From positions 1 to 64,000 of the forward strand of contig NZ_JAAGLT010000041.1 of the NCBI RefSeq assembly GCF_010548275.1: DNA of 64,000 nt. Reading direction: 5' to 3'. The notes under the pieces are model-generated. The model worked only from the letters and a program-made list of their open reading frames with translations, was not told the origin of the DNA and made no database searches. The first letter of the stretch is position 1; every line of letters starts with the position of its first letter. The position numbers and the translations under genes are program-made. This document shows positions 8,922 to 18,147 of the stretch, piece by piece. Source of the DNA: Streptomyces sp. SID12488. GTDB lineage: Bacteria > Actinomycetota > Actinomycetes > Streptomycetales > Streptomycetaceae.

Positions 8922-10166
8922 ATGGCCGAGACGCTGACCAACTGGGCGGGCAACATCATCTACACGCCCACGGAGCTGCACCGACCGGGCTCCCTGGACG
9001 CCCTGCGGGCGCTGGTGGCCGAGAGCGCGCGGGTGCGGGTGCTGGGCAGCGGGCACTCGTTCAACGAGATCGCCGAGCCGGGCGACGGCGGTGTCCTGCT
9101 CTCCCTGGCCGGGCTGGAGCAGGAGGTCGACGTCGATACGGCGGCCCGTACGGTCCGGGTCGGGGGCGGGGTCCGGTACGCGGAGCTGGCGCGGTTCGTC
9201 CACGGGCGCGGACTCGCGCTGCCGAACATGGCGTCCCTGCCGCACATCTCGGTGGCGGGGTCCGTGGCGACCGGCACGCACGGTTCAGGGGTGACCAACG
9301 GTTCGCTCGCCACCCCGGTACGTGAGGTCGAGCTGGTCACGGCGGACGGCTCGACGGTGACGATCACGCGGGGCGAGGACCGGTTCGACGGCGCCGTCAC
9401 CTCACTCGGCGCGCTGGGCGTCGTCACGGCCCTCACCCTCGACCTGGAGGCGGACTTCGAGGTCGAGCAGTACGTGTTCACCGAACTGCCGCTGGACGGG
9501 CTGGACTTCGAGGACGTGGCCGGTGCCGCGTACAGCGTGAGCCTGTTCACGGACTGGCGCGCGCCGGGCTTCAGGCAGGTGTGGCTGAAGCGGCGCACCG
9601 ACCAGGCACGGCAGGACTTCCCCTGGGCCGCGCCCGCCACCGAGGCGATGCACCCGGTGCCGGGGATGCCGGCCGTGAACTGCACCGAGCAGTTCGGGGT
9701 GCCGGGGCCCTGGCACGAGCGACTCCCGCACTTCCGTGCGGAGTTCACGCCGAGCAGCGGCGAGGAGCTCCAGTCGGAGTACCTGCTGCCGCGCCCTTAC
9801 GCCCTGGACGCCCTGCGCTCGCTCGACGCGATCCGGGACGTCGTCGCGCCGGTGCTCCAGGTGTGCGAGGTCCGGACGATCGCCGCGGACACACAGTGGC
9901 TGAGCCCGGCGTACGGGCGGGACAGCGTGGCGTTCCACTTCACCTGGGTGGCGGACACCGCCGCGGTACTGCCCGTGGTGCGACGGGTCGAGGCGGCGCT
10001 GAACCCGTACGGGGCACGTCCGCACTGGGGCAAGGTGTTCGCCGTACCGGCGGAGGTGGTGCGCGGACGGTATCCGAAGCTGGCGGACTTCGCTGCGCTG
10101 GCGGCGTTCCTGGACCCCTCGAAGAAGTTCACGAACGCGTTCGTACGGGAGGTGCTCGGCGACTGA
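8922..10166 (+). CDS. aldO: Alditol oxidase (FAD-linked, AldO/xylitol oxidase type)
   Basis: Oxidises alditols such as xylitol or sorbitol at C1 to the aldose, with oxygen as acceptor and hydrogen peroxide as product, in the cytoplasm. The 414 residues match the length of the Streptomyces coelicolor enzyme (about 418). VLGSGHSFNEIAE near residue 45 carries the histidine that binds FAD covalently in this family. The VAGSVATGTHGSG segment is the FAD-binding PP-loop region, and the C-terminal substrate domain includes the HFTWVAD strand and the HWGKVF motif. The ATG at 8922 has GCGGAGGGA upstream. The D-arabinono-lactone oxidase family is the nearest alternative, but the lengths and motifs fit AldO. 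Confidence 0.85.
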   Translation: MAETLTNWAGNIIYTPTELHRPGSLDALRALVAESARVRVLGSGHSFNEIAEPGDGGVLLSLAGLEQEVDVDTAARTVRVGGGVRYAELARFVHGRGLALPNMASLPHISVAGSVATGTHGSGVTNGSLATPVREVELVTADGSTVTITRGEDRFDGAVTSLGALGVVTALTLDLEADFEVEQYVFTELPLDGLDFEDVAGAAYSVSLFTDWRAPGFRQVWLKRRTDQARQDFPWAAPATEAMHPVPGMPAVNCTEQFGVPGPWHERLPHFRAEFTPSSGEELQSEYLLPRPYALDALRSLDAIRDVVAPVLQVCEVRTIAADTQWLSPAYGRDSVAFHFTWVADTAAVLPVVRRVEAALNPYGARPHWGKVFAVPAEVVRGRYPKLADFAALAAFLDPSKKFTNAFVREVLGD

Positions 10167-10338
10167 CCCCGGGCCGGATACGGCGCCGCGTACGCCGAGA
10201 CTTTCCTCAGCCCCTTTCCTAACCCCTTGTCGAACCTCCCTCACTGCCCATAGCCTTGCGCCGCGCCGGTGCCGTCGCGCTCCGGCCCGTCCGCACCGAG
10301 TTCCGCACCGAGATCTGCACGGCGAGGGGGCGAGCCCG

Positions 10339-11580
10339 GTGGTGAAGCGCACGTCACGTGACATCCGCACCGCGAACCGCTATGCGGTGCTGCGCCAGAT
10401 CATCGCCGAGTCACCGACGTCCCGGCCCGAGCTGGCCGCCGGCACCGGGCTCAGTCTCGCCACGGTCGCCACACTCGTCGGGGAACTCATCGACCTGCGG
10501 ATGCTGACCGAGGTCGGCTTCGAGGACTCGGCCGGCGGGCGCCCGAGGGGTCTCGTGGCCGTCAACGCGACGGGCGGCGCGCTGATCGGTGTCGACATCG
10601 CGGAGACATACGTCCGGGCCGAACTGTTCGACCTGGGGCTGAACGTCCTGGCCCGCGCCGCCGAGCACATGCGCCCCGGCGAGAGCCGCCCCGAGCAGGT
10701 GGTCGGGCATGTCGCCACGGCCGTCGGTTCGGTGGTCGCGCAGGCCGGGATCGAGGGCGCCCGGGTTCTCGGTGTCGGGGTGAGCGTGCCGGGGCAGGTG
10801 GACCGGGTCACCGGTGTCGCCGAGTACGCGCCGAACTGGGACTGGCACGACGTACCCCTCCTCGACCTGCTCACCGAGCACATCGCCTATCCGCTGCACC
10901 TCGACAACCCGCTGCGTGCCTGTGCAGTGGCCGAGCTGTGGTTCGGGGCCGTACGCGGGCACGCCGACGCGGTCGTGGTGAACCTCGGGACGGGCGTCGG
11001 CGCCGGCCTCGTGATCGGTGGCGGGGTGCACCGGGGGGTGAGCAACAGCGCCGGGGAGTGGGGGCACACAACCCTCGTACTGGACGGGCGCCTGTGCCAC
11101 TGCGGCAACCGCGGCTGCGTCGAGACGTATGTCGGCGCGCCCGGAATCATGCTGAACCTGGAGGAGCTGGACCCGGGTGGCGCGCTGCTGCATCCCGACG
11201 ACCAGACGGCGACAGTCGACGCGCTGGCCCGTGGGGTCGCCGCCGGTGATCCGGTGGCCGTGAAGGTGGTCCGGGACATGGCCCGCTATCTGGGCGCGAG
11301 CATCTCCGACCTGGTGAACCTGCTGAATCCCGAGATCGTCGTGCTGAGCAGCTGGGTCGCCGCCACACTCGGCGAGCCGCTGGTCGCCGAGGTACGCGAG
11401 GCGGTGGCCCGGCACGCGCTGAAACGGCCCCTGGCGGCCACCGAGATCGTCCTCTCCCCCATCCCGGGGGATCCGGTGTGCCTGGGCGCGGCCACCTTCG
11501 CCCTCGAAGGCGCCCTGTCCGCGGCCACCCAACGGTCGTCGGCCGTCCGGCGCGGCAGCGGTCCCGGGCCACTGAAATAG
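10339..11580 (+). CDS. ROK-family transcriptional regulator
   Basis: A 413-residue repressor/activator. An N-terminal winged-helix domain (SPTSRPELAAGTGLSLATVATL, residues ~25-50) is joined to a ROK sugar-kinase-like domain with a VVVNLGTGVGAGLVIGGG phosphate-loop segment and the zinc motif CHCGNRGCVE near residue 255. Such proteins sense a sugar or sugar phosphate and control neighbouring uptake and hydrolase genes. Here the neighbours are a wrecked sugar permease and a beta-galactosidase, which it probably once controlled together with a complete transporter. The GTG at 10339 has GGCGAGGGG upstream; a second GTG follows directly. Confidence 0.88.
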   Translation: MVKRTSRDIRTANRYAVLRQIIAESPTSRPELAAGTGLSLATVATLVGELIDLRMLTEVGFEDSAGGRPRGLVAVNATGGALIGVDIAETYVRAELFDLGLNVLARAAEHMRPGESRPEQVVGHVATAVGSVVAQAGIEGARVLGVGVSVPGQVDRVTGVAEYAPNWDWHDVPLLDLLTEHIAYPLHLDNPLRACAVAELWFGAVRGHADAVVVNLGTGVGAGLVIGGGVHRGVSNSAGEWGHTTLVLDGRLCHCGNRGCVETYVGAPGIMLNLEELDPGGALLHPDDQTATVDALARGVAAGDPVAVKVVRDMARYLGASISDLVNLLNPEIVVLSSWVAATLGEPLVAEVREAVARHALKRPLAATEIVLSPIPGDPVCLGAATFALEGALSAATQRSSAVRRGSGPGPLK

Positions 11581-11685
11581 GTCCGGTCCAAACCCCTGAC
11601 CGTCCCGAACGGAGTTCGCCCAATCGATTTCCGAAGCCTTGGCCAAAGGCCGCCCGTCCGGTTCCACATCCGTCCGGTCGGCACG

Positions 11686-12197
11686 GTGGTCCATGGCGCC
11701 CCGACCACTCTGATGATCCCGGCAGCCGTGACCATCGTGCCCAGCTTCGTCCCGGTATCGCCCCGCGGATGGGGGTGGACAGTTACCGAGGTCTCATCAT
11801 CCCGGGCCTCCCCAGCGGTTTCACCTGCTTCCTCTTTCGGCAGTACATCCTGGGGTTCCCGAAGAAGCTGGAGGAGGAGACGCGCGTGGACGGGCTCGGC
11901 TATTGGGGTGCGTACTGGCGTGTCGTCATACCCAACTCGCTGACCTTGTTCGCGGCGATCGCCACGATCACCTTCATCAACGGCTGGAACACCTTCCTGT
12001 GGCCACTGGCCATCGGCCAGGACCCCAGCACCTGGACGGTGCGGGTGACACTGTCGTCGTACATGACGAATCAGACGGTCGACTTCCACCTGATCTTCAT
12101 GGCGACCATCATTTCCGTCCTTCCCTTGGTGTCCGTGTTCCTCTTCCTCCAGCGCCGGCTGGTGCGGGGGATCGCACGGACAGGCATCAAGGGCTGA
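11686..12197 (+). pseudogene. MalG-type sugar ABC permease remnant (5' deleted, frameshifted)
   Basis: The last ~140 residues of a carbohydrate ABC-transporter inner-membrane permease are recognisable. They include the EAA-type loop reading GFPKKLEEETRVDGLGYWGAYWRVVIP and the following helices, ending RGIARTGIKG. The first part, TLMIPAAVTIVPSFV, is in the frame of 11686. From about 11770 homology continues in another frame as VDSYRGLIIPGL, so a shift lies within the G-run at 11768-11776. The N-terminal ~130 residues, the partner permease and the solute-binding protein expected before it are missing between the ROK gene and this point. The 105 bp before 11686 show nothing recognisable. Confidence 0.8.
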
Positions 12198-12222
12198 ACC
12201 TTCCCTCAATACCTGGAGACCG

Positions 12223-15153
12223 ATGTCCTTCCGCACCACTGCCATGTCCACCGACTACGTCGAAGACGTCTCACCCGGCCGCGGGGCCCTTCCGCCCCGC
12301 GCCTGGTACGCGTCCTCGGACGCCGGTTCACTGTCCCTGAACGGCAGTTGGCGCTTCCGGCTGTCACCGACCGCCGACGGCGCGGACGACTCGTTCGCCG
12401 AGCCGGGCTACGACGCCGGGGACTGGGCCGAGGTGACGGTCCCCGGTCACTGGGTCCTCCAGGGGGACGGGGCATTCGGTTCGCCGATCTACACCAACCA
12501 CCTCTACCCCTTCCCGGTGGACCCGCCGCGCGTGCCGACCCAGAACCCGACCGGCGACCACCTACACGTCTTCGACCTGCCGTCGGACTGGCCCGACCTG
12601 TCGGACGGCGGGGCCGTGCTGCGCTTCGACGGCGTCGAGTCGTGCGCCCGGGTGTGGCTGAACGGCACGGACATCGGCGACTTCAAGGGCTCACGGCTGG
12701 CGCACGAGTTCGCGGTCGGCGAGCTGCTGAAGCCCAGCGGCAACGTCCTCGCCGTCCGGGTCCACCAGTGGTCGGCGGGCTCCTATCTGGAGGACCAGGA
12801 CCAGTGGTGGCTGCCGGGCATCTTCCGGGACGTGACCCTGCTGCACCGCCCGGCGGCCAGTGTCCTCGACTTCTTCGTGCACTCCTCGTACGACCACACG
12901 ACCGGCGAGGGCACACTCCGCGTCGAGTCCGATGTCGAGGGGCGAGTCACCGTCCCTGAGCTGGACATCGATGTCAGGACCGGTGAGCCGGTAGCGGTCG
13001 CGGTCGAGCCGTGGACCGCCGAGACACCCCGTCTGTACGACGGCGAGCTGGTCACCGCCGGTGAGCGGGTGCCGTTGCGCATCGGCTTCCGGACCGTGGA
13101 ACTGGCGGACGGACTCATCAAGGTCAACGGCAAGGCCGTCCTCTTCAAGGGCGTCAACCGGCACGAGTGGCACCCCGAGAAGGGGCGCACCCTCGACCTG
13201 GAGACCATGCGGGCCGACGTGCTGCTGATGAAGCGGCACAACCTGAACGCCGTCCGCACCTCGCACTACCCGCCGCACCCGGCCTTCCTCGACCTGTGCG
13301 ACGAGTACGGCCTGTGGGTCATCGACGAGTGCGACCTGGAGACCCACGGCTTCACCGAGCAGAACTGGCGCGACAACCCCGTCGACGACGACCGCTGGAC
13401 CCCGGCCCTCCTGGACCGCGCCTCCCGGATGGTCGAGCGCGACAAGAACCACCCGTCGATCGTCATCTGGTCGCTGGGCAACGAGGCCGGCACCGGACGC
13501 GGGCTGACCGCCATGGCGAAGTGGATCCACAGCCGGGACAGCTCCCGGCTCGTGCACTACGAGGGCGACTGGGACTGCCGCGACACGGACATGTACTCGC
13601 GCATGTACGCCGACCACGCGGAGACCGAGCGCATCGGCCAGGGCCTGGACGGCGGCACGCAGAAGCGCCGCGGGCTCCCGTTCATCCTCTGCGAGTACGG
13701 CCACGCCATGGGCAACGGCCCCGGCGGCATCGCCGACTACCAGCGGATCTTCGAGGACCACGACCGCGTCCAGGGCGGCTTCATCTGGGAGTGGATCGAC
13801 CACGGCATCAAGGACGAGCGGTTCGGCTACGCGTACGGCGGCGACTTCGGCGAGGAGCTGCACGACGGCAACTTCGTCTGCGACGGGCTGATCTTCCCGG
13901 ACCGGACGGCGTCACCGGGGCTCGTCGAGTACAAGAAGGTCATCGAGCCGGTCCGCATCGAGGGCGACGGCACGGACGGGACCGTGCGCGTGACCAACGC
14001 GTACGACTTCGCCGACCTGTCCGCGCTCACCTTCGCGTGGTCGTACGACGTCGACGGCACGGCGGTCGAGAGCGGCACCCTGGTGGTGCCCGCGCTCGCG
14101 CCCGGCGAGTCGGCGGAGGTGAAGCTGCCGCAGCCGCCGGCCGACGGCAGGGGCGCCGAGACCTGCTGGACCGTGCGGGCCACACTCGCCGAGGACACGA
14201 TGTGGGGGTCGCAGGGCCATCCGGTGGCCTGGGGCCAACTCCCTGTCCACGCCCGCACCCTGGTGAACGTCGCCGCGAGCGAGCGTCCCGCCGAGTCCAG
14301 GTTGCTGCGGATCAGCACCGGGGGCGAGCCTTCCGCCCGCGCCGAGCGGGACGGCATCATGCTCGGTCCTGCCGTCTTCAGCCCCTCGACCGGCGCGTTG
14401 ATGTCGATCAACGGGGTCGATGTCATCGGCCCGAAGCTGGACGTCTGGCGGGCGCCCACCGACAACGACGACGGCGCTGCCTGGCAGCCCGACGAGCGAT
14501 ACGGCATGCTCTGGCGCAAGCTGGGCCTGCACCGGATGCAACACCGCCTGGATTCCGTCGAGTCGGGCGAGAACGCGCTGACGGTACGGACCCGGGTGGC
14601 ACCCGCCGCGGCCGAGGTGGGCCTGAACACGGTGTACCGCTGGACGTCCGACGGCGACAAGCTGAAGCTGACCGTGACCGTCGACCCGGAGGGCGACTGG
14701 ACGCTGCCGCTGCCGAGGCTCGGTATTCGCCTGGGACTGTCTGGCGCGGACCGGGTGACGTGGTTCGGCGGCGGCCCCGGCGAGGGGTACCCGGACACCG
14801 ACTCGGCCTCCATGCTGGGTCGTTGGGAGTCCACTGTCGACGAACTGCAGACCCCCTACCTCCGCCCGCAGGAAAACGGCGCCCGGGCGGGCGTCCGTTG
14901 GGCCGAACTCGGCGGGCTGCGGGTCGACGGCGACCCGGAGTTCTGGTTCACGGCGCGCCGCTGGACGAGCGAACAGCTCGACGCGGCCGACCACCTCACC
15001 GACCTGACACCCGGCGACACGGTGTGGGTCAACCTCGACCACGGGCAGCAGGGAATCGGCTCACAGTCCTGCGGGCCGGGCGCACTTCCGCAGTACCTGC
15101 TGCGGGTTCAGCCCGCTGAATTCTCCGTTGTCTTCTCGGCCGTCGCCGACTGA
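12223..15153 (+). CDS. lacZ: Beta-galactosidase, GH2 (LacZ type)
   Basis: Hydrolyses terminal beta-D-galactosides. With 976 residues it has the length of the large LacZ enzymes and their domain order: jelly-roll sugar-binding domain (ALPPRAWYAS, then GSPIYTNHLYPFPVDPP), immunoglobulin-like domains, TIM barrel (GVNRHEWHPEKG, TSHYPPHP), and the C-terminal beta-sandwich (WFGGGPGEGYPD). The acid/base glutamate is in SLGNEAGTG near residue 420, and the nucleophile is in ILCEYGHAMGN near residue 490. No signal peptide is seen, so it is intracellular and needs an imported substrate. The ATG at 12223 is preceded by GGAGA and follows the permease remnant by 25 bp, so it was the last gene of a sugar-uptake operon. 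A strong hairpin follows the stop. Confidence 0.95.
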   Translation: MSFRTTAMSTDYVEDVSPGRGALPPRAWYASSDAGSLSLNGSWRFRLSPTADGADDSFAEPGYDAGDWAEVTVPGHWVLQGDGAFGSPIYTNHLYPFPVDPPRVPTQNPTGDHLHVFDLPSDWPDLSDGGAVLRFDGVESCARVWLNGTDIGDFKGSRLAHEFAVGELLKPSGNVLAVRVHQWSAGSYLEDQDQWWLPGIFRDVTLLHRPAASVLDFFVHSSYDHTTGEGTLRVESDVEGRVTVPELDIDVRTGEPVAVAVEPWTAETPRLYDGELVTAGERVPLRIGFRTVELADGLIKVNGKAVLFKGVNRHEWHPEKGRTLDLETMRADVLLMKRHNLNAVRTSHYPPHPAFLDLCDEYGLWVIDECDLETHGFTEQNWRDNPVDDDRWTPALLDRASRMVERDKNHPSIVIWSLGNEAGTGRGLTAMAKWIHSRDSSRLVHYEGDWDCRDTDMYSRMYADHAETERIGQGLDGGTQKRRGLPFILCEYGHAMGNGPGGIADYQRIFEDHDRVQGGFIWEWIDHGIKDERFGYAYGGDFGEELHDGNFVCDGLIFPDRTASPGLVEYKKVIEPVRIEGDGTDGTVRVTNAYDFADLSALTFAWSYDVDGTAVESGTLVVPALAPGESAEVKLPQPPADGRGAETCWTVRATLAEDTMWGSQGHPVAWGQLPVHARTLVNVAASERPAESRLLRISTGGEPSARAERDGIMLGPAVFSPSTGALMSINGVDVIGPKLDVWRAPTDNDDGAAWQPDERYGMLWRKLGLHRMQHRLDSVESGENALTVRTRVAPAAAEVGLNTVYRWTSDGDKLKLTVTVDPEGDWTLPLPRLGIRLGLSGADRVTWFGGGPGEGYPDTDSASMLGRWESTVDELQTPYLRPQENGARAGVRWAELGGLRVDGDPEFWFTARRWTSEQLDAADHLTDLTPGDTVWVNLDHGQQGIGSQSCGPGALPQYLLRVQPAEFSVVFSAVAD

Positions 15154-15167
15154 GAATGTTACCGGTC

Positions 15168-15203
15168 ACACGGCCGTCCGGCCCCCCAGCCGGACGGCCG
15201 TGT
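15168..15203 (+). terminator. Hairpin terminator after beta-galactosidase
   Basis: A perfect 14-bp stem (ACACGGCCGTCCGG at 15168-15181, complement at 15190-15203) with an 8-nt loop, 14 bp after the lacZ stop and followed by TTCG. It separates the beta-galactosidase from the ABC exporter operon. Confidence 0.8.
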
Positions 15204-15235
15204 TCGTGCGTCGCAAGCTCTCGGAGGTGCCCTGA

Positions 15236-16249
15236 GTGAGTGGTTCCATAGAGGTCCGGGGGCTGTCCCGGACCTTCCACACCACCGTGCGGCGTCCCGG
15301 TTTCACCGGCGCGCTGCGCTCCCTCGTCCAGCCGGAGCGGGTCGCGAAGGACGCCGTCTCCGACGTCACCTTCGACGTGGCGCCGGGTGAACTCCTCGCC
15401 CTGCTCGGGCCGAACGGCGCCGGCAAGTCGACGACCATCAAGATGCTCACCGGCATCCTCACCCCCACGTCCGGCGAGGCACGCGTCGCCGGCGTGGTGC
15501 CGTACCTGGAGCGCGAGCGCAACGCCCGCAACATCGGGGCGGTGTTCGGCCAGCGCACCCAGCTCTGGTGGGACCTGCCGGTGCGCGAGTCGTTCTCGAT
15601 CCTGCGGGACATCTACGAGATACCGAAGCCCGAACACGCCGTACGCCTCCAGGAGTTCGACGACCTCCTTGAGCTCTCCACCTTCTGGGACACCCGCGTA
15701 CGGCATCTGTCGCTGGGCCAGCGGGTGCGCTGCGACCTGGCGGCGGCGCTGCTGCACGATCCGCCGGTGGTGTTCCTCGACGAGCCCACCATCGGGATGG
15801 ACGTGGTCGTCAAGGAGCAGGTGCGGGAGTTCCTGCGCCATCAGGTCGAGGAGCGCGGCCGGACGGTGCTGCTGACCACGCACGACATGACGGAGGTCGA
15901 GCGGCTCGCCGAGCGGGTCGTCCTCGTCAACCACGGCCGGCTGGTGCTGGACGGCACACTGGACGAGATCAAGAAGCGGTTCGGCTCGACCTGGCAGGTC
16001 CGGGCGACACTGGCCGACCCGCACGCGGAGGTCGAGGCGCTCCCGGGCATCGCACTGCTCCGCCGCGAGGGTCCGAAGGTGGTCTTCGGACCCCAAGGCC
16101 CGGACGCCCCGACGGTCCACCAGGCGCTCAAGCGGGTCATCGAGCGGTACGAGGTGACGGACATCGCCCTCGACGAGGCCGACCTGGAGGACGTGATGCG
16201 GGCCGCGTACGTCCAGGCCGAGGCACCGGAATCGCACGGGGGCGGCTGA
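15236..16249 (+). CDS. ABC transporter ATP-binding protein (ABC-2 type exporter)
   Basis: A 337-residue ATPase that powers the two membrane proteins encoded directly after it. Walker A is GPNGAGKST near residue 58, the Q-loop region FGQRTQLWWDLP near 103, the ABC signature LSLGQRVRCD near 160, Walker B VVFLDEPTIGMD near 180, and the switch histidine is in LLTTHDMTE. The LWWDL segment and length are typical of the subgroup paired with ABC2_membrane_6 permeases. The GTG at 15236 has GGAGGTG upstream. The substrate is unknown; multidrug or lipid-like export is a guess from the family. Confidence 0.92.
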   Translation: MSGSIEVRGLSRTFHTTVRRPGFTGALRSLVQPERVAKDAVSDVTFDVAPGELLALLGPNGAGKSTTIKMLTGILTPTSGEARVAGVVPYLERERNARNIGAVFGQRTQLWWDLPVRESFSILRDIYEIPKPEHAVRLQEFDDLLELSTFWDTRVRHLSLGQRVRCDLAAALLHDPPVVFLDEPTIGMDVVVKEQVREFLRHQVEERGRTVLLTTHDMTEVERLAERVVLVNHGRLVLDGTLDEIKKRFGSTWQVRATLADPHAEVEALPGIALLRREGPKVVFGPQGPDAPTVHQALKRVIERYEVTDIALDEADLEDVMRAAYVQAEAPESHGGG

Positions 16250-16250
16250 C

Positions 16251-17054
16251 ATGGCCGTCCTGCACGCCTGGCGGTCCGCCAGGGTCACCCCTCTCGGTGA
16301 GCTGTATGCCCCGCCCCGGATGACTGCCGCCCTGATTCGGCTGACCGTCCAGGTGGTCCTGGTCGCGTCGCTGTGGAACGGCCTGTACCAGCAGACCGGT
16401 ACGACGGCCGGCCTCGACCGCGAGCAGGCGGTGACGTACGCCGTCATGGCCGTACTCGCCTCGCGGCTGCGGGAGTTGGACCAGTACGCGGGCCGCGACA
16501 CCGTGCTCCAGCACATGCACTTCGGCACGATCGTGTACTGGTACCTGCGCCCGCTGCCACCCCAGCGCTACTACGCGCTGCGGGCGCTCGGCGAGCAGTT
16601 GTACGGGTTCGCGTGGGCGCTGGCCGGCTTCGCCCTCTGCCTGGCCGCCGGGGTGGTCCAGCCGCCCGGATCGGCAGCCGTGGCCGGGGTGTTCGCGCTC
16701 AGTCTGCTGCTCGGCCAGTTGGTTCTCTACTACGTCATGCTCGTCATCGACCAGCTGTGCTTCTGGACGCTGCGCAACGGCGCCGCGATGCTCATCCTGA
16801 TCTTCGCGCAGAACCTGCTGTCCGGGGTCTACGCACCGCTGTGGTTCTTCCCGGACTGGTTCATCACGCTCAGCTCCATGCTGCCCTTCCAGGCCACGCT
16901 GAGCGTGCCGCTGTCGCTGTACGTGGGGCGCGTCCCGCTCTCGGACGCCGCCTTCCAGCTCTCCGTCCAGGCCGGCTGGATCCTCGTACTGGCCCTGTTC
17001 ACCCGGTTCCTGTGGCGGCGGGCCGCCCTCCGTGTCGTCTCCCAGGGAGGCTGA
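16251..17054 (+). CDS. ABC-2 family permease, first subunit
   Basis: 267 residues with about six hydrophobic segments, beginning two bases after the ATPase stop. The segments RELDQYAGRDTVLQHMHFGTI and YWYLRPLPPQRYY resemble the ABC2_membrane_6 family, in which two similar permeases pair with one ATPase. The closing segment LLSGVYAPLWFFPDWF is the gate-like motif seen before the last helices of ABC-2 permeases. Its partner is the next gene. It lies in the cytoplasmic membrane, and the substrate is unknown. Confidence 0.85.
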   Translation: MAVLHAWRSARVTPLGELYAPPRMTAALIRLTVQVVLVASLWNGLYQQTGTTAGLDREQAVTYAVMAVLASRLRELDQYAGRDTVLQHMHFGTIVYWYLRPLPPQRYYALRALGEQLYGFAWALAGFALCLAAGVVQPPGSAAVAGVFALSLLLGQLVLYYVMLVIDQLCFWTLRNGAAMLILIFAQNLLSGVYAPLWFFPDWFITLSSMLPFQATLSVPLSLYVGRVPLSDAAFQLSVQAGWILVLALFTRFLWRRAALRVVSQGG

Positions 17055-17059
17055 GACCC

Positions 17060-17860
17060 GTGAACGCCGTACGTATCGCGTGGCGCATCACGCGCCTCAA
17101 CTTCCGCGCCCAGCTGGAGTACCGCTCCGAGTTCCTGTTGATGATCGCGATCGGCGCCATCTGGCAGGTGTCGGTGATCGTGTTCGCGACAGTGCTGCTG
17201 ACCCGGTTCGCCGGGATGGGCGGCTGGGACAGCTCGGAGGTGCTGCTGATCCCGGCGACCCGGATGCTGGCACACGGCATCTTCGTGCTGTTCCTCGGGC
17301 GGCTGCACGGAATCGGCCGGATCATCCAGGAAGGAATGATCGACACGTATCTGGTCCGTCCGATGCCGGTGTTCCGGCAGGTGCAGCTGTCCGTCTTCCC
17401 CACCAACGCCATCGGCGACCTGACGGTGGCCGTGGGCCTGATGGTGGGCGCGCTCTCCCGCAGCGACCTGGACTGGACGGCGGGCCGGATCATGTACCTC
17501 GTGGTCTGTGTCCTCGGCGGGATGCTCCTTGAGGCTGCCCTGTTCACGGTGGTGGCGTGCGCGTCGCTGCGCTTCCCGGCCGCCGACTACTGGGGCCGCT
17601 GGCTGGAGGAACTGCTCGGCACGTTCGGCAGCTATCCGCTCAACGTGCTGCCCAGGGCGGTGAGCGGTTTCCTCACCTTCGGACTGCCGCTCGCGTTCGT
17701 CGCCTACTTCCCGGCGGCGGTACTGACCGGCCACGGCCACGACACGGGCGTACCGTACTGGCTGGCGGCGGCCTCACCACTGCTGGGTCTGGCCGCGTTT
17801 CTGGGGGCGCGGCTACTGTGGCGGTGGAGTTTGGGGCACTACACGGGGGTGAACGGGTAG
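17060..17860 (+). CDS. ABC-2 family permease, second subunit
   Basis: 266 residues and about six transmembrane segments, starting at GTG 17060, five bases after the previous stop. It has the same ABC2_membrane_6 layout as its neighbour: N-terminal FRAQLEYRSEFLLM, the segment GMIDTYLVRPMPVFRQV matching YLRPLPP in the first subunit, and LPLAFVAYFPAAVLTG near the end. The two permeases and the ATPase form a compact operon closed by a hairpin at 17869-17896. The accessory region with xis and int starts immediately downstream. Confidence 0.85.
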   Translation: MNAVRIAWRITRLNFRAQLEYRSEFLLMIAIGAIWQVSVIVFATVLLTRFAGMGGWDSSEVLLIPATRMLAHGIFVLFLGRLHGIGRIIQEGMIDTYLVRPMPVFRQVQLSVFPTNAIGDLTVAVGLMVGALSRSDLDWTAGRIMYLVVCVLGGMLLEAALFTVVACASLRFPAADYWGRWLEELLGTFGSYPLNVLPRAVSGFLTFGLPLAFVAYFPAAVLTGHGHDTGVPYWLAAASPLLGLAAFLGARLLWRWSLGHYTGVNG

Positions 17861-17868
17861 CAGGCACG

Positions 17869-17896
17869 GCGCCCCAGTCCAGCGTACGTGGGGCGC
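17869..17896 (+). terminator. Hairpin after the ABC-2 exporter operon
   Basis: GCGCCCCA (17869-17876) and its exact complement TGGGGCGC (17889-17896) form an 8-bp GC stem with a 12-nt loop, 8 bp after the permease stop. Outer segments GGCA and TGCC could extend it across a bulge. It marks the end of the core operon and lies close to the left edge of the integrated material. Confidence 0.6.
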
Positions 17897-17967
17897 TGCC
17901 CCGTTAGCGCTTGAGCCGACGGAAATCCGGCCATCACGGTCCCTCTCCGACCCCGACCGCGGGGGCC

Positions 17968-18147
17968 GTGAGGCCAGAGGCTCCCGAAGAGCTCGTAAAG
18001 GGTGTGCGTCGAAGGCAGTGCTACCGAATGCGGGCCCGGGGGGGCCAGGCACCGAGGCACCTGAAGCTCCCCAACGGTCAGATACGTATCCGCCGGGCCG
18101 ACCTCGACGCCTGGTTCGACGGCTGCGAGGTGCAGGAAGCGTGCTGA
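17968..18147 (+). CDS. xis: Excisionase-like helix-turn-helix protein (Xis)
   Basis: A 59-residue protein from the GTG at 17968. The stretch RRRQCYRMRARGGQAPRHLKLPNGQIRIRRADLDAWF has the layout of actinophage and AICE excisionases: a recognition helix, a basic turn, then the winged motif LPNGQIRIRR followed by DLDAW. The N-terminal helix is poorly conserved, and a TTG at 17911 could extend the protein without adding recognisable sequence. The stop overlaps the integrase start (GTGCTGA), so the two are translationally coupled, as usual for xis-int pairs. Its role would be to direct excision rather than integration of the element. Confidence 0.65.
   Translation: MRPEAPEELVKGVRRRQCYRMRARGGQAPRHLKLPNGQIRIRRADLDAWFDGCEVQEAC

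Noticed and set aside
17861..17967. attL site or tRNA end beside the integrase
   Set aside because: Only a terminator-like hairpin is present; no segment matches the tRNA-Ser fragment or any tRNA 3' end.
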